Assembly (NCBI RefSeq): GCF_020171315.1
Contig: NZ_JAIUZP010000001.1
Span: 310,001 to 374,000, forward strand
Source: Pseudooceanicola nanhaiensis
GTDB taxonomy: Bacteria > Pseudomonadota > Alphaproteobacteria > Rhodobacterales > Rhodobacteraceae
Length of the DNA stretch: 64,000 nt
Reading direction: 5' to 3'
Position numbers and translations under genes: made by a program. The notes below the pieces were generated by a model. It did no database searches, was not told the origin of the DNA, and was given only the letters and a program-made list of their open reading frames with translations. This document shows, in pieces, positions 1 to 8,840 of this stretch; the first letter of the stretch is position 1; the number at the start of each line of letters is the position of its first letter.

Positions 1-407
1 AGCCGCGCTATGAGAAGATGGGGCTTCAGGACCTTTGCCAGCACGTCCACACGCTCTATGCGCAATATGACGTGGCGCGGCTTTCGACCGAGATCTACCT
101 CAGCGAACATCACCCGGCGATGACGCCCTCGGACGCTTTCGCCTGCATCGCCCGGCGCAAGACCGAGCGGGTGCCGGTGGACGAGCTGGAAGGCCGGATC
201 ACCACCAGCCTCGTCACCCCCTATCCGCCGGGCATTCCCCTGCTGATCCCGGGCGAGGTCTTCAATGCGCAGATCGTGGACTACCTTCGGTTCAACCGCG
301 AGTTCGCGCTGAAATGCCCGGGCTTCGAGACCGATATCCACGGTCTCGTGGTGGAGCACGACGCGGACGGTCGTCCGGTCTACTTCGCCGACTGCGTGGC
401 AGAGTAA
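1..407 (+). CDS. Orn/Lys/Arg decarboxylase, C-terminal fragment
   Basis: The reading frame is open from the first bases of the window (codons from position 3) and stops at 405-407, so only about the last 134 residues are present. The segment VTPYPPGIPLLIPGE, followed by a short Ile/Leu-rich tail, is characteristic of the C-terminal domain of PLP-dependent arginine/lysine/ornithine decarboxylases (fold type I), which make polyamines or consume acid. The PLP lysine lies upstream of the window, so the substrate cannot be decided here. A strong hairpin follows at 424-449. The family is confident; the exact substrate is not. Confidence 0.85.
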   Translation, partial: PRYEKMGLQDLCQHVHTLYAQYDVARLSTEIYLSEHHPAMTPSDAFACIARRKTERVPVDELEGRITTSLVTPYPPGIPLLIPGEVFNAQIVDYLRFNREFALKCPGFETDIHGLVVEHDADGRPVYFADCVAE

Positions 408-423
408 GCTGCTGAAAAGGTCG

Positions 424-449
424 AAGGCCCCCGGTGACGGGGGCCTTTT
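424..449 (+). terminator. Rho-independent terminator after the decarboxylase
   Basis: A 10-bp perfect stem (424-433 with 438-447), loop GTGA, is followed by a T run on the + strand. It lies 17 bases after the decarboxylase stop. The complementary strand also carries A/T next to the stem, so it may serve the convergent photolyase gene too. Confidence 0.75.
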
Positions 450-494
450 GCGTTTGGGGGGCAGCGGGCTGCCCGTTCCGGCGGGGCAGGGGGC

Positions 495-2030
495 TCAGAT
501 CGTCTCGCCCGCGCTCATCCTGTCGAGGAAGGCCGCTGCCTCCGACAGGATCGTCTCGCGCTTCTCCGCCTCCATCCGGTCCCACGTGGCATAGATCGTG
601 CCCATGCGGTGGTTCTCGGCGAAGCGGTCGCGCTGCCGGTCGAGGAAGGCCCAGTAGAGCAGGTTGAAGGGGCAGGCGCCCTTGCCCTGCTTGGTCTTCA
701 CGTCATAGGCGCAGCCGTCGCAGTAATCCGACATCTTCGAGATGTAGTTGCCGGACGAGACATAGGGTTTCGAGGCGATCACCCCGCCGTCGGCGAACTG
801 GCTCATCCCCACGGTGTTGGGTGCCTCGACCCATTCGAAGGCGTCGATGTAGACGCTGAGGTACCATTCATGCACCTCCGCCGGGTTGAGCCCTGCCAAG
901 AGGGCAAAGTTGCCGGTCACCATCAGGCGCTGGATGTGGTGGGCATAGGCCTCGGTCTTGGTCTGGCCCACGGCCTCGGCCATGCAGGTCATCTGCGTCT
1001 CGGCGCCCCAGTAGACCGGGGGCAGGGCGCGCCGATGGTTCAGCGCGTTGCGGCGCGGATAGTCGGGCCCTTCGAGGAAGTAGATCCCGCGCACGTACTC
1101 CCGCCAGCCGAGGATCTGGCGGATATACCCCTCGGCCGAGTTGAGCGGCACATCGCCCGCCTCCCACGCCGCCTGCACCGCGTCGCAGACCTCGCGCGGC
1201 GACAGGAGCCCGATGTTCATGTAGGCCGAGAGCAGGGAGTGGTTCAGGTAGGGATCGCCGCGCAGCATCGCGTCCTGAATATCGCCGAAGCCTGCCAGCT
1301 GGTGGGTCACGAAATGCGCAAGCGCCCGGCGCGCCTGCCCCCGCGTGACGGCAAAGCGGAAGCCGTCGAGATCGCCGAAGTTCCGGCCGAAGCGATCGCC
1401 CACGAGGGTGAGCACCTCCTGCGTGGTCTCGTCCGGGGTGAACTGCATGGGGGCAGAGCGGAAGAGGTCCGGCTCCGCCCGCTTGCGGTTCTGCTGGTCG
1501 TAGTTCCACTTGCCGCCCACGGGCTTGTCGCCCTGCATCAGGTAGCCGGTCTTGCGTCGCATCTGGCGGTAGAAATACTCCATCCGCAGCTCCTTGCGGC
1601 CCTCGGCCCAGTGCTCGAATGCGGCATGAGGGGCGAAGAAGCGGTCATCCTCGAGCAGCGAGACCTCCAGCGGGCAGTCGCGCAGCGCCTCGATCAGCCG
1701 CCATTCGCCGGGTTCGGTGGCCAGCACCTTTCCGGCGCCCGTCTCCTCCGCGCGGCGCAGCAGCTCGCCGGGGATCGAGCCTGCGGTGTCGGGATCGTCG
1801 AGGCGGGTGTAGCGGACAGTCCAACCCTCACTCTCCAGTTCCTGCGCGAAGTGGCGCATGGCGGCGAAGATCAGGGCAATCTTCTTGGGGTGGTGCGGGA
1901 CATAGCCGGTTTCCGAGGCGACCTCGGCCATGACCACCACGTCGCGGGCCTTGTCCGCCTGCCGCAGGGCGGCGATGTCGGGGCTCAGCTGGTCGCCCAG
2001 CACCAGCACGAGGCGCGGATCGCTCACCAT
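495..2030 (-). CDS. cryB: FeS-type bacterial cryptochrome / (6-4) photolyase (FeS-BCP family)
   Basis: 511 residues of the deoxyribodipyrimidine photolyase-related family. The N-terminal Rossmann-like antenna domain opens with LVLVLGDQLSP. The helical FAD domain carries EGYIRQILGWREYVRGIY and HHIQRLMVTGNFALLAG. Cysteines in MTCMAEA, DYCDGCAYD and GACPFN match the four [4Fe-4S] ligands of Agrobacterium PhrB and Rhodobacter CryB. These proteins repair (6-4) photoproducts and/or act as blue-light sensors. The start is the ATG at 2030, which overlaps the stop of the upstream SDR gene (2024-2030), so the two are translationally coupled; an in-frame extension upstream lies inside that gene and is rejected. 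Repair versus signalling cannot be told from sequence. Confidence 0.9.
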   Translation of the reverse strand: MVSDPRLVLVLGDQLSPDIAALRQADKARDVVVMAEVASETGYVPHHPKKIALIFAAMRHFAQELESEGWTVRYTRLDDPDTAGSIPGELLRRAEETGAGKVLATEPGEWRLIEALRDCPLEVSLLEDDRFFAPHAAFEHWAEGRKELRMEYFYRQMRRKTGYLMQGDKPVGGKWNYDQQNRKRAEPDLFRSAPMQFTPDETTQEVLTLVGDRFGRNFGDLDGFRFAVTRGQARRALAHFVTHQLAGFGDIQDAMLRGDPYLNHSLLSAYMNIGLLSPREVCDAVQAAWEAGDVPLNSAEGYIRQILGWREYVRGIYFLEGPDYPRRNALNHRRALPPVYWGAETQMTCMAEAVGQTKTEAYAHHIQRLMVTGNFALLAGLNPAEVHEWYLSVYIDAFEWVEAPNTVGMSQFADGGVIASKPYVSSGNYISKMSDYCDGCAYDVKTKQGKGACPFNLLYWAFLDRQRDRFAENHRMGTIYATWDRMEAEKRETILSEAAAFLDRMSAGETI

Positions 2031-2698
2031 GGCACTGCCTCGCCGCGCCAGTCGTAGAAGCCGCCCGTGGCCTCCGGCCCGAGGCTGTCGATCACGCCCA
2101 GCAGGTTGGCGGCGGCCTCCTCCGGCGGGACTGCCGGGTGGCGGCCGCGGTAATCGCGCGTGAAGGACGTGGCCACCGTGCCGGGGTGCAGCGCAAGGCA
2201 AAGCGCGTGGCGGTGGCTGCGGGCCAGTTCGATCGCGCCGGTGTGGATCAGCTGGTTCAGCGCCGCCTTGGACGCGCGGTAGGAATACCAGCCCCCCAGA
2301 CCGTTGTCCCCGATCGAGCCGACCCGCGCGGAGAGCGCGGCAAAGACTGCCCTGCGGTCGCGGGGCAAGAGGCGCGGGGCATGTTTCAGCACAAGCGCCG
2401 GGCCGATGGCATTGACGGCGAACTGCTGCGCCATGGCCGTGGCGTCGAGATCGCGCAGGGATTTCTCGGGCCGGTCACCGGGGGCGGCAAGGGCCCCGGT
2501 GGCGCAGAGGATCAGCCCGAAGGGGCCGTCGAGCGCGCCGAGGTGGCGGTCCACGCTGGCGGGATCGGTGATGTCGAAGCCATCCGCGCTGCGCGACAGG
2601 CGGGTGACGGGGAGGCCGCGGGCGGTGAGCGTCTCGGCGAGCGCATGGCCGATGCCGCCGCTGGCGCCGAGGATGAGGGCGGGAAGTGTGCTGTCCAT
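2024..2698 (-). CDS. Short-chain dehydrogenase/reductase
   Basis: 224-residue Rossmann-fold SDR. GASGGIG near residue 11 is the cofactor-binding glycine motif, and YSYRASKAALNQ supplies a YxxxK-type active site (the second Tyr pairs with Lys). The C-terminal FYDWRGEAVPW overlaps the start of the photolyase gene, and the operon order SDR-photolyase is common in Rhodobacteraceae. The ATG at 2698 fits the family best; an ATG at 2713 is possible. Substrate unknown; sequence and context resemble the CsgA/C-factor-like SDR subgroup that accompanies cryptochrome genes (inference). Confidence 0.85.
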   Translation of the reverse strand: MDSTLPALILGASGGIGHALAETLTARGLPVTRLSRSADGFDITDPASVDRHLGALDGPFGLILCATGALAAPGDRPEKSLRDLDATAMAQQFAVNAIGPALVLKHAPRLLPRDRRAVFAALSARVGSIGDNGLGGWYSYRASKAALNQLIHTGAIELARSHRHALCLALHPGTVATSFTRDYRGRHPAVPPEEAAANLLGVIDSLGPEATGGFYDWRGEAVPW

Positions 2699-2823
2699 GG
2701 AGGGACTACGCATGGGTGCGCGATCAGGTTCACTCGGGGCCGCCTGCGGGGGGAATGGAAAGATGAATCTGGGCGCTGCGGGAGGTTTCCACGAGAGGGG
2801 AGGAGGGCGCGGGGTAGGGGACA

Positions 2824-2850
2824 AAGAAAAAGCCCGGCCAGAGGCCGGGC
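2824..2850 (-). terminator. Rho-independent terminator after the carboxypeptidase gene
   Basis: An 8-bp stem GCCCGGCC/GGCCGGGC (2832-2839 with 2843-2850) is followed on the minus strand by TTTTTC. It lies just downstream of the D-Ala-D-Ala carboxypeptidase stop at 2879. Confidence 0.8.
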
Positions 2851-2878
2851 AAGATATCCTGTTCCGAAGGATCGGGCC

Positions 2879-4318
2879 TCAGCTCGGCCCGATCATGAAG
2901 CAGCTCTGGTTGCGCGCCTGAAGGCGGCGGCAGGCCAGGTCCGCGGCCTCTCGCGAGAGGCCCATGAAGTTGGCATCAAAGCCCGTGGGCTTGCGCACCA
3001 CGGTCCGCAGCGAGCCTTCCAGCGTCGACATCTCGGAGATCGCGGTCTGCAGCAGCACGCGCTCGGCCCGGCCTTCGCTGGCATAGCGCCCGATGTTGAT
3101 GCCCCAGTGACGGCCGCTGGAGGTGGAGATCCGCGTCACCACTTCCTGATCCGCGAGGCCATCGTCCTCGATCAGGTCCTCGGGGCGCATCTCGGGCACC
3201 AGCGAGGCGACCACGGCGGTGGGCGCCGCGGCGGCAGTCTCCACCGGGGCAGGGGCCTCGGCTTCGGGTTCGATCGCGTCTTCCAGAACGGCTTGCTGGG
3301 TGACCTGCGCCACGGCTTCGTCGATCACGTCCTTCATGGCGACCATGACCGGCGCGGTCGCGGTGACCGGGCGGGCCTGCGGGCGCAGCGAGGTGCGCAC
3401 GACGCCGCTGACGCGCAGCGTCTTGCCGGCCATGTCGCCGGCGGAAACGGAGGCGTAGTTCGGCGCGCTCGGCTTGTTGGTCGGCGCGTTGGAGGGCGCC
3501 CGGCGGAAGCCGAGGTCCAGCAGCTCCGCCACCTTGGCATTGCGCGAGGCGGTGGAGCGACCGCCGAACACGGTGGCGATGATCCGTTCGTTGCCACGCT
3601 CGGCCGAGGCCACGAGGTTGAAGCCAGCGGCGCGGGTGTAGCCGGTCTTGATCCCGTCGGCGCCGCGATAGGCGTTCAGCAGCCGGGTGTTGGTGTTGTT
3701 CACCTGCTTGACCCCGGCATCGGCCGTCTTGCGGCTGAAGAGGTTGTAGTAGTCGGGGAAGTCGTACAGCAGATGGCGCCCCAGCGTGGTCATGTCGCGG
3801 GCGGTCGAGAGGTGCCCGGCCTCGGTCAGGCCGTTGGCATTCTTGAACGTCGTCCGCGTCATGCCGAGGGCCTGCGCCGTGCGGTTCATCCGCCGGGCAA
3901 AGGCCGCCTCGGAGCCCTCGATCGCCTCGCCGATGGCGGTGGCGGCGTCATTCGCCGATTTCACCGCTGCGGCGCGCACGAGGTAGCGCAGCTTGATCCG
4001 CTGGCCTTCGACGAGGCCCAGCTTGGACGGGGGCTCGGCGGCGGCGTTGCGCGAGACGCGCACCACGGTGTCCATCGAGATCTCGCCATGCTCCACCGCC
4101 TGGAAGGCGATGTAGAGCGTCATCATCTTGGTGAGCGAGGCCGGGTGCAGCCGCGCATCCGCGTTTGTGGAGTGGAGAATTTCGCCTGTTCTGGCGTCCA
4201 TGACCAGATCTGCATAGGGCGCCGCGGCGGCCTGCCGGGGCGTCAGCGCGATCAGCGCGAGGAACAGGATCGGGAGGAGCAGTCCCAGGCGGACTGCGCT
4301 ATATGGCCGTGCCGTCAC
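2879..4318 (-). CDS. D-alanyl-D-alanine carboxypeptidase (S11) with C-terminal SPOR-like domain
   Basis: 479-residue periplasmic penicillin-binding protein. A signal peptide (about 1-33, LGLLLPILFLALIAL core) precedes the S11 domain. The catalytic motifs are all present: SLTK (Ser61, Lys64), SAN (121-123) and KTG (224-226). A Pro/Ala-rich linker leads to a C-terminal SPOR-like segment (about 400-479, starting HWGINIGRY) that would bind denuded glycan at division sites. It trims the terminal D-Ala from muropeptides. The start is a GTG at 4318 with AAGG about 12 bases upstream. This architecture (DacF/DacC-like plus SPOR) is usual in alphaproteobacteria. Confidence 0.92.
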   Translation of the reverse strand: MTARPYSAVRLGLLLPILFLALIALTPRQAAAAPYADLVMDARTGEILHSTNADARLHPASLTKMMTLYIAFQAVEHGEISMDTVVRVSRNAAAEPPSKLGLVEGQRIKLRYLVRAAAVKSANDAATAIGEAIEGSEAAFARRMNRTAQALGMTRTTFKNANGLTEAGHLSTARDMTTLGRHLLYDFPDYYNLFSRKTADAGVKQVNNTNTRLLNAYRGADGIKTGYTRAAGFNLVASAERGNERIIATVFGGRSTASRNAKVAELLDLGFRRAPSNAPTNKPSAPNYASVSAGDMAGKTLRVSGVVRTSLRPQARPVTATAPVMVAMKDVIDEAVAQVTQQAVLEDAIEPEAEAPAPVETAAAAPTAVVASLVPEMRPEDLIEDDGLADQEVVTRISTSSGRHWGINIGRYASEGRAERVLLQTAISEMSTLEGSLRTVVRKPTGFDANFMGLSREAADLACRRLQARNQSCFMIGPS

Positions 4319-4634
4319 GGTTCTTGCCTTTGTTTTGCTGCCTCTCGGTGCCGTGCGTTCTGCACGGTCATTTTATTAACTTCAGCGTAACACATGCGTC
4401 CAACATGCACAAAGCAGTGATTTCATGTCGGCAGGATCACGTTTGTATGACAATCGCCGAGATGTGGTGGGTCAGGAAAAAGATGCACACTACATGGGCA
4501 ATTGTGGCGAGAATATGTCGCTTTGCAGCGCTGCAATCCCGCGTCTGCACCCGAGAATCAACTGTATACAGCTCTTCTTCTGCGTGCATCTTGTGCATCT
4601 CACCGGGCCGAGAGGCCGGTGACGCAGCGAGAGG
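4319..4634. other. AT-richer intergenic region, promoter side of the carboxypeptidase gene
   Basis: About 316 bases with visibly lower GC than the genes around it. It holds the probable promoter of the carboxypeptidase gene and a 6-bp inverted repeat CCGTGC/GCACGG (4351-4367) within its presumed 5' leader. Short open frames here have neither ribosome-binding sites nor recognisable protein character. I see no RNA gene. Confidence 0.5.
4374..4403 (-). promoter_or_regulatory. Candidate sigma-70-type promoter for the carboxypeptidase gene
   Basis: On the minus strand TTGGAC (4398-4403) is followed after 18 bases by TTAATA (4374-4379), about 56 bases upstream of the GTG start. The match is read by eye and is only moderate. 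Confidence 0.4.
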
Positions 4635-5336
4635 TCAGCCGATCCCGGCAATGAGGGCGGGCAGGCCGCCCAGATCGTCGAGCTTGCCATAGCGCGCGCG
4701 GCCCATCGGTTCCTCGGCATGTTCCAGCGCCCAAGTGACGCCGTGGGGCACATAGGTGCCCCAGCCGCCCGCATCGAGCACAGGCAGCACGTCGGACTTC
4801 AGCGAGTTCCCGATCATCATCGCGCACTCCGGCGCGACCCCATGGCGCCGGAAGATTTCGCGATAGACCGGCTCGGTCTTGTCCGAGACGATCTCGACCC
4901 CGTCGAAGAGCTCGCCCAGGCCGGATTGCGCCAGCTTGCGTTCCTGATCCAGCAGGTCGCCCTTGGTGATCAGCAGGATGGTGTAGTCCTCGGCCAGTGC
5001 CTCCACCGCGTCCCGTGCGTGGGGCAGCAGTTCGATGGGGTGCTGCAGCATCTCCTGCCCGGCGGCGATGAGCTCAGAGATGACCGAGGCGGGCACCTTT
5101 TCATCGGTCACCTCGATGGCGGTCTCGATCATCGACAGGACGAAGCCCTTGATGCCGAATCCATAGTGTCCGAGGTTACGCCGTTCCGCCGCAAGCAGCC
5201 GGTCCGCGAGGTGGTCGCGCTCGGCGTACTCTGCCAGCAGATCCGCGAATCGCTCCTGCGTGAGCTGGAAGAACCGCTCGTTGTGCCAGAGCGTGTCATC
5301 CGCATCGAAGGCGATCGTGGTCAATTTCTGCGACAT
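4635..5336 (-). CDS. HAD-family hydrolase (phosphatase)
   Basis: 233 residues. Motif I is [10 protein letters not shown] (nucleophile and acid/base Asp), motif II is the LLITKGD region, and the conserved Lys and acidic motif IV lie in VSDKTEP and MIGNSLKSD. The helical cap after residue 20 is that of YjjG/phosphoglycolate-phosphatase-like members. The ATG at 5336 has GGGG six to nine bases upstream; a longer in-frame extension lacks support. It is divergent from clpS with about 120 bases between starts. Substrate unknown; small phosphorylated metabolites or nucleotides are typical for the family. Confidence 0.85.
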   Translation of the reverse strand: MSQKLTTIAFDADDTLWHNERFFQLTQERFADLLAEYAERDHLADRLLAAERRNLGHYGFGIKGFVLSMIETAIEVTDEKVPASVISELIAAGQEMLQHPIELLPHARDAVEALAEDYTILLITKGDLLDQERKLAQSGLGELFDGVEIVSDKTEPVYREIFRRHGVAPECAMMIGNSLKSDVLPVLDAGGWGTYVPHGVTWALEHAEEPMGRARYGKLDDLGGLPALIAGIG

Positions 5337-5362
5337 TGTCCCCGGCTCCCGCTGCGGCCCTC

Positions 5363-5391
5363 TTTTCTCGCAGGGCGGCAAGGTTATATAC
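5363..5391 (+). promoter_or_regulatory. Possible promoter for clpS
   Basis: A TATATA box (5386-5391) lies 17 bases after TTTTCT (5363-5368). Transcription would start near 5398, which places the ATG at 5399 at the very 5' end and favours a start further downstream (5432 or 5456) for clpS. Confidence 0.3.
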
Positions 5392-5455
5392 ACTCGTCAT
5401 GGCGGATACCTCTTTCACAGCATCGAACGCAATGGCGACGGGACGGCGCTTCAGC

Positions 5456-5776
5456 ATGTCGACGAACAAGGACCAGGATGACAACGGCACCTCGGTCGTG
5501 GTCGAGACGCGGCCGAAGACCAAGCGGCCGCCGCTCTACAAGGTGCTTCTGCTCAACGACGATTACACGCCGATGGAATTCGTCGTGGCCGTGCTGGAAC
5601 GTTTCTTCGGCATGACCCACGCGCAGGCTTTCGAGGTCATGCTGACCGTGCACAAGAAGGGCGTGGCCGTGGTCGGCGTGTTCAGTCACGAGATCGCCGA
5701 GACCAAGGTCGCGCAGGTGATGGACTTTGCACGCCGTCACCAGCATCCGCTGCAATGCACCATGGAAAAGGAATAG
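5456..5776 (+). CDS. clpS: ATP-dependent Clp protease adaptor ClpS
   Basis: 106 residues from the ATG at 5456. The ClpS core is complete: [16 protein letters not shown] (substrate-pocket Asn-Asp), then [20 protein letters not shown] and the C-terminal [10 protein letters not shown]. ClpS delivers N-degron proteins to ClpAP. The acidic N-terminal tail (NKDQDDNGT) is normal for the family. In-frame ATGs at 5432 and 5399 would lengthen the tail; none has a strong ribosome-binding site, so the exact start is uncertain. The RsmC-like gene follows after 10 bases. Confidence 0.9.
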   Translation: MSTNKDQDDNGTSVVVETRPKTKRPPLYKVLLLNDDYTPMEFVVAVLERFFGMTHAQAFEVMLTVHKKGVAVVGVFSHEIAETKVAQVMDFARRHQHPLQCTMEKE

Positions 5777-5786
5777 GCCACCGGCC

Positions 5787-6788
5787 ATGACGGGGCTGCG
5801 TTTGTCTCTCGCGCTCGACGAGGGTGGGCTTGTCCTGCCGGACGTCGGGCGTATCGCCGTGTTCGCGCCGCGCGCGGATCACGACCTCTCGGCGTTGCCC
5901 AAGGCGCGCCTGCATCTCATCACCGGGTTCTACCCCGACCATGCCGCGCTGCGCGCGCAGGGCTATGACTGCGCGACCGCGCCCGAGGGGCCCTATGCCG
6001 CCGCGCTGGTCTGCCTGCCGCGGGCCAAGGCGCTGGCGCAGGGCCTGATCGCACAGGCCGCCGCCCTGACCGAGGGGCCGGTGATCGTGGACGGGCTGAA
6101 GTCCGATGGCGTGGACAGCCTGCTGAAGGCCTGCCGCAAGCGGGCCGATGTCTACGGGCCGGTGAACAAGGCCCACGGCAAGCTCTTCTGGTTCGAAGGC
6201 GGCGATTTCGCCGACTGGGCCGGCGCGGGCGAGACCGAGCTTGAGGGCGGTTTCGTCACCCGGGCGGGGGTCTTCTCGGCTGACGGGATCGACCCGGCCT
6301 CGCAATTGCTGGCCGACAGCCTGCCCGCCGAGATCGGGGCGCAGGTCGCGGACCTCGGCGCGGGTTGGGGCTACCTCTCGGCACGCATCCTTCAGCTCAA
6401 AGGCGTCCGGGACCTGCATCTGGTCGAGGCGGATCACGCCGCGCTGGAGTGTGCCCGGCGCAATATCGACGACCCGCGGGCCCATTTCCACTGGGCGGAC
6501 GCCACCGCGTGGCAGGCGCCCGCCCGGCTGGATGCCGTGGTGATGAACCCGCCGTTCCACACCTCGCGCGCGGCCGATCCCGATCTGGGGCGCCGCTTCA
6601 TCCAGTCCGCCGCGCGGCTGCTGGCCCCGCGGGGGCGTCTGTGGCTGGTGGCCAACCGACATTTGCCCTATGAGGCCACCCTCACTGCGCATTTCGGCGA
6701 AACGGCCGAGATCGCGGGCAATTCGCGCTTCAAGATACTGATGGCGTCGAACCCATCTCGTCAGTGGCGCGTTGATCGCCTAGCCTGA
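5787..6788 (+). CDS. rsmC: Class I methyltransferase, RsmC-like (16S rRNA m2G1207)
   Basis: 333 residues. The N-terminal half is the degenerate RsmC/RlmG-type domain; the C-terminal catalytic half shows the SAM motif DLGAGWGYLS (residue 189 on) and the target-base motif NPPFH (254-258). RsmC methylates G1207 of 16S rRNA in the assembled 30S subunit. The ATG at 5787 is 10 bases after the clpS stop, so the pair is probably co-transcribed. The related RlmG is a less likely alternative. Confidence 0.85.
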   Translation: MTGLRLSLALDEGGLVLPDVGRIAVFAPRADHDLSALPKARLHLITGFYPDHAALRAQGYDCATAPEGPYAAALVCLPRAKALAQGLIAQAAALTEGPVIVDGLKSDGVDSLLKACRKRADVYGPVNKAHGKLFWFEGGDFADWAGAGETELEGGFVTRAGVFSADGIDPASQLLADSLPAEIGAQVADLGAGWGYLSARILQLKGVRDLHLVEADHAALECARRNIDDPRAHFHWADATAWQAPARLDAVVMNPPFHTSRAADPDLGRRFIQSAARLLAPRGRLWLVANRHLPYEATLTAHFGETAEIAGNSRFKILMASNPSRQWRVDRLA

Positions 6789-6814
6789 CCGGACGCGCTG
6801 CGAAAGGAATACGC

Positions 6815-7615
6815 ATGTCATTTTCGATTGCCGGCAAGACTGCCATCGTGACCGGGGCCGCCAACGGGATCGGCTTCGCCATCGGCAAGCACTTCGCCGA
6901 CCGGGGCGCCAATGTCGTCTTTGCGGATGTGGACGAGGACCGTCTGCGCGAGGAACTGGGCGAGAATGGCAGCATCGAGAACGTGCGCTACTTCGCGGGC
7001 GACCTGCGCGAGAAGCTGACCATCGCGAACCTGCTGTCGGCCACGATCGACGCCTTCGAGAAGGTGGACATCCTCGTGAACGGCGCCCGCCAGTGCCTGC
7101 CCGCCGATCCGCTGAACCCGGATGACGACGCGGTGCAGACCCTGCTGCAGCAGAACCTGATCACCTCGCTGCGCCTGACGCAGTTGATCGCCAAGCGGAT
7201 GATCAAGCAGTCCGAGGGCGAGGAAGAGGGCAGCGCGGGGGCGATCGTGAACATCTCGTCCATCGCCGCGCGGCGGACCCATCCGGACCTGATGGCCTAT
7301 TCGGTCTCGACCGCGGCGCTGGACCAGATGACCCGCTCGATGGCGGTGGCGCTTGCGCCGCACCGCATCCGCGTGAACGCGGTGGCCTTCGGCTCGGTCA
7401 TGTCGGCCAGCCTGAAGACGACGCTGAAGGACAACAGCGAATATCGCGAGACGATCGAAGAGGCGACGCCGCTTGCACGGATCGCCTCGCCGGGGGAACT
7501 GGCCGAAGCGGTGCAGTATCTCGCCTCCGAGGCCTCGGGCTTCATGACCGGCCAGATCATGACGGTCGACGGCGGCCGCACGCTGCTCGACCCGGTGGAC
7601 GTGCCCGCGCACTGA
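6815..7615 (+). CDS. SDR-family protein with altered active site
   Basis: 266 residues, classical SDR length. The cofactor motif TGAANGIG is intact at residues 13-20, and the catalytic Ser region NISSIA is present. However the YxxxK signature reads AYSVSTAAL: Thr stands where the catalytic Lys should be, and the usual NNAG stretch reads VNGARQ. The C-terminal GFMTGQIMTVDGGRTL is typical. A good ribosome-binding site (AAAGGA) precedes the ATG. Either it has a non-standard activity or it is a binding or regulatory pseudo-enzyme. Substrate unknown. Confidence 0.85.
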   Translation: MSFSIAGKTAIVTGAANGIGFAIGKHFADRGANVVFADVDEDRLREELGENGSIENVRYFAGDLREKLTIANLLSATIDAFEKVDILVNGARQCLPADPLNPDDDAVQTLLQQNLITSLRLTQLIAKRMIKQSEGEEEGSAGAIVNISSIAARRTHPDLMAYSVSTAALDQMTRSMAVALAPHRIRVNAVAFGSVMSASLKTTLKDNSEYRETIEEATPLARIASPGELAEAVQYLASEASGFMTGQIMTVDGGRTLLDPVDVPAH

Positions 7616-7715
7616 GCCGGGGCGGGTAGGGACAGACGGATTGAGCGCGGTGGATGTCGTGTATCCGGAAGTAATCTACGTCTGCTGATTTCCCGGCCAT
7701 ATCCACTGACGACCC

Positions 7716-7794
7716 GCCCGGCCTTAGGCCGGGCAGCGCCGGCCCGCCCCCCTGGGGCGGCGCTATTGCGCCACCCCGCGGGACGGCGCTGCCC
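7716..7794. repeat. Hairpin-rich intergenic element
   Basis: In the 309-base gap between the SDR gene and hemF are GCCCGGCC-TTA-GGCCGGGC (7716-7734) and a larger dyad GGGCAGCGCC (7731-7740) with GGCGCTGCCC (7785-7794) enclosing further GC-rich inverted repeats. The first hairpin may terminate the SDR transcript but has no T run. The structure resembles REP-like intergenic elements. Nothing else is recognisable in 7616-7924 except the hemF ribosome-binding site. Confidence 0.5.
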
Positions 7795-7924
7795 TACGTG
7801 GTAGATCGCCGGCGTTCGCATCAGGCAACGCCCCGCACGCAGCGGACCCAACACCCCCCGCGGCGTTTCGCATCTGGCCTGACCTTCCGCCACCTGATAC
7901 CTCCCGTGCCAACCGGAGGCCCAG

Positions 7925-8815
7925 ATGACCGAGATGCAAGACCAGAAGACCCGCGCCAGCCAGTGGTTCCGCACCCTGCGCGACGAGATCGTCGCCGCCT
8001 TCGAAGGGCTGGAGGACAGCCAGACCGAGGGCCCGTTCAGCGACCGTCCGGCGGGGCGCTTCGAGGTGACGCCCACCAAGCGTGCCGCTGCGGATGGCGG
8101 CGATGCGGGCGGCGGGCTGATGAGCGTCATGCGCGGCGGCCGCGTCTTCGAGAAGGTCGGCGTCAACGTCTCCACCGTCTACGGCACGCTGGGCGACCGG
8201 GCGCAGGCGGCGATGGCCGCGCGCAAGGGCCTGCCCGGGATGACCGACGATCCGCGGTTCTGGGCCTCGGGCATCAGCCTCGTCGCCCATATGCAGAACC
8301 CGCATTGCCCGGCGGTCCACATGAACACCCGCATGTTCTGGACCCCCCACGGCTGGTGGTTCGGCGGCGGATCGGACCTGAACCCCTGCCTTGAGAAGGC
8401 CGAGGACACCGCACACTTCCATGCCGTGCAGAAGGCCCATTGCGATCCCCATGGCGCCGATCTCTACCCGCGCTTCAAGGACTGGGCGGACGAGTATTTC
8501 TACATCCCGCACCGCCACCGGGCGCGCGGGGTGGGGGGCATCTTCCTCGACGATTACTGCACCGGCGACTGGGAGGCGGATTTTAGCTTCATCCAGGACG
8601 TGGGCCGGGCCTTCCTGCCCGCCTTTGTTCCCCTGACCGAGCGCAACCGGACCCTGCCCTGGACCGAGGCCGACAAGGAGGCGCAACTGGTCCATCGCGG
8701 TCTCTATGCCGAGTACAACCTCGTCTACGACCGCGGCACCAAGTTCGGGCTGGAGACCGGGCACGACGCGAATGCCGTGCTGATGTCCCTGCCGCCGCTG
8801 GCAAAGTGGATCTGA
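7925..8815 (+). CDS. hemF: Oxygen-dependent coproporphyrinogen III oxidase
   Basis: 296 residues, normal for HemF. The family signatures are clear: GVNVSTVYG, SLVAHMQNPHCPAVHMNTR with conserved His residues, WWFGGGSDLNP and FGLETGHDANAVLMSLPP near the C terminus. It decarboxylates two propionates of coproporphyrinogen III using O2, giving protoporphyrinogen IX in haem and bacteriochlorophyll synthesis. GGAG lies eight bases upstream of the ATG. It stands alone, with a bidirectional terminator after it; hemE and hemC lie 6 kb further on. Confidence 0.96.
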   Translation: MTEMQDQKTRASQWFRTLRDEIVAAFEGLEDSQTEGPFSDRPAGRFEVTPTKRAAADGGDAGGGLMSVMRGGRVFEKVGVNVSTVYGTLGDRAQAAMAARKGLPGMTDDPRFWASGISLVAHMQNPHCPAVHMNTRMFWTPHGWWFGGGSDLNPCLEKAEDTAHFHAVQKAHCDPHGADLYPRFKDWADEYFYIPHRHRARGVGGIFLDDYCTGDWEADFSFIQDVGRAFLPAFVPLTERNRTLPWTEADKEAQLVHRGLYAEYNLVYDRGTKFGLETGHDANAVLMSLPPLAKWI

Positions 8816-8840
8816 TCCGGCCACAGCGCTGATCGCACGA

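Noticed and set aside
609-2057. Long open frame antisense to the photolyase gene (about 480 codons)
   Set aside because: Shadow frame produced by high GC at third codon positions; His/Val/Gly-rich composition with no domain, and the opposite strand encodes a clear protein family.
4303-4692. Open frames in the intergenic region upstream of the carboxypeptidase
   Set aside because: No ribosome-binding site, overlap with neighbouring genes, atypical composition.
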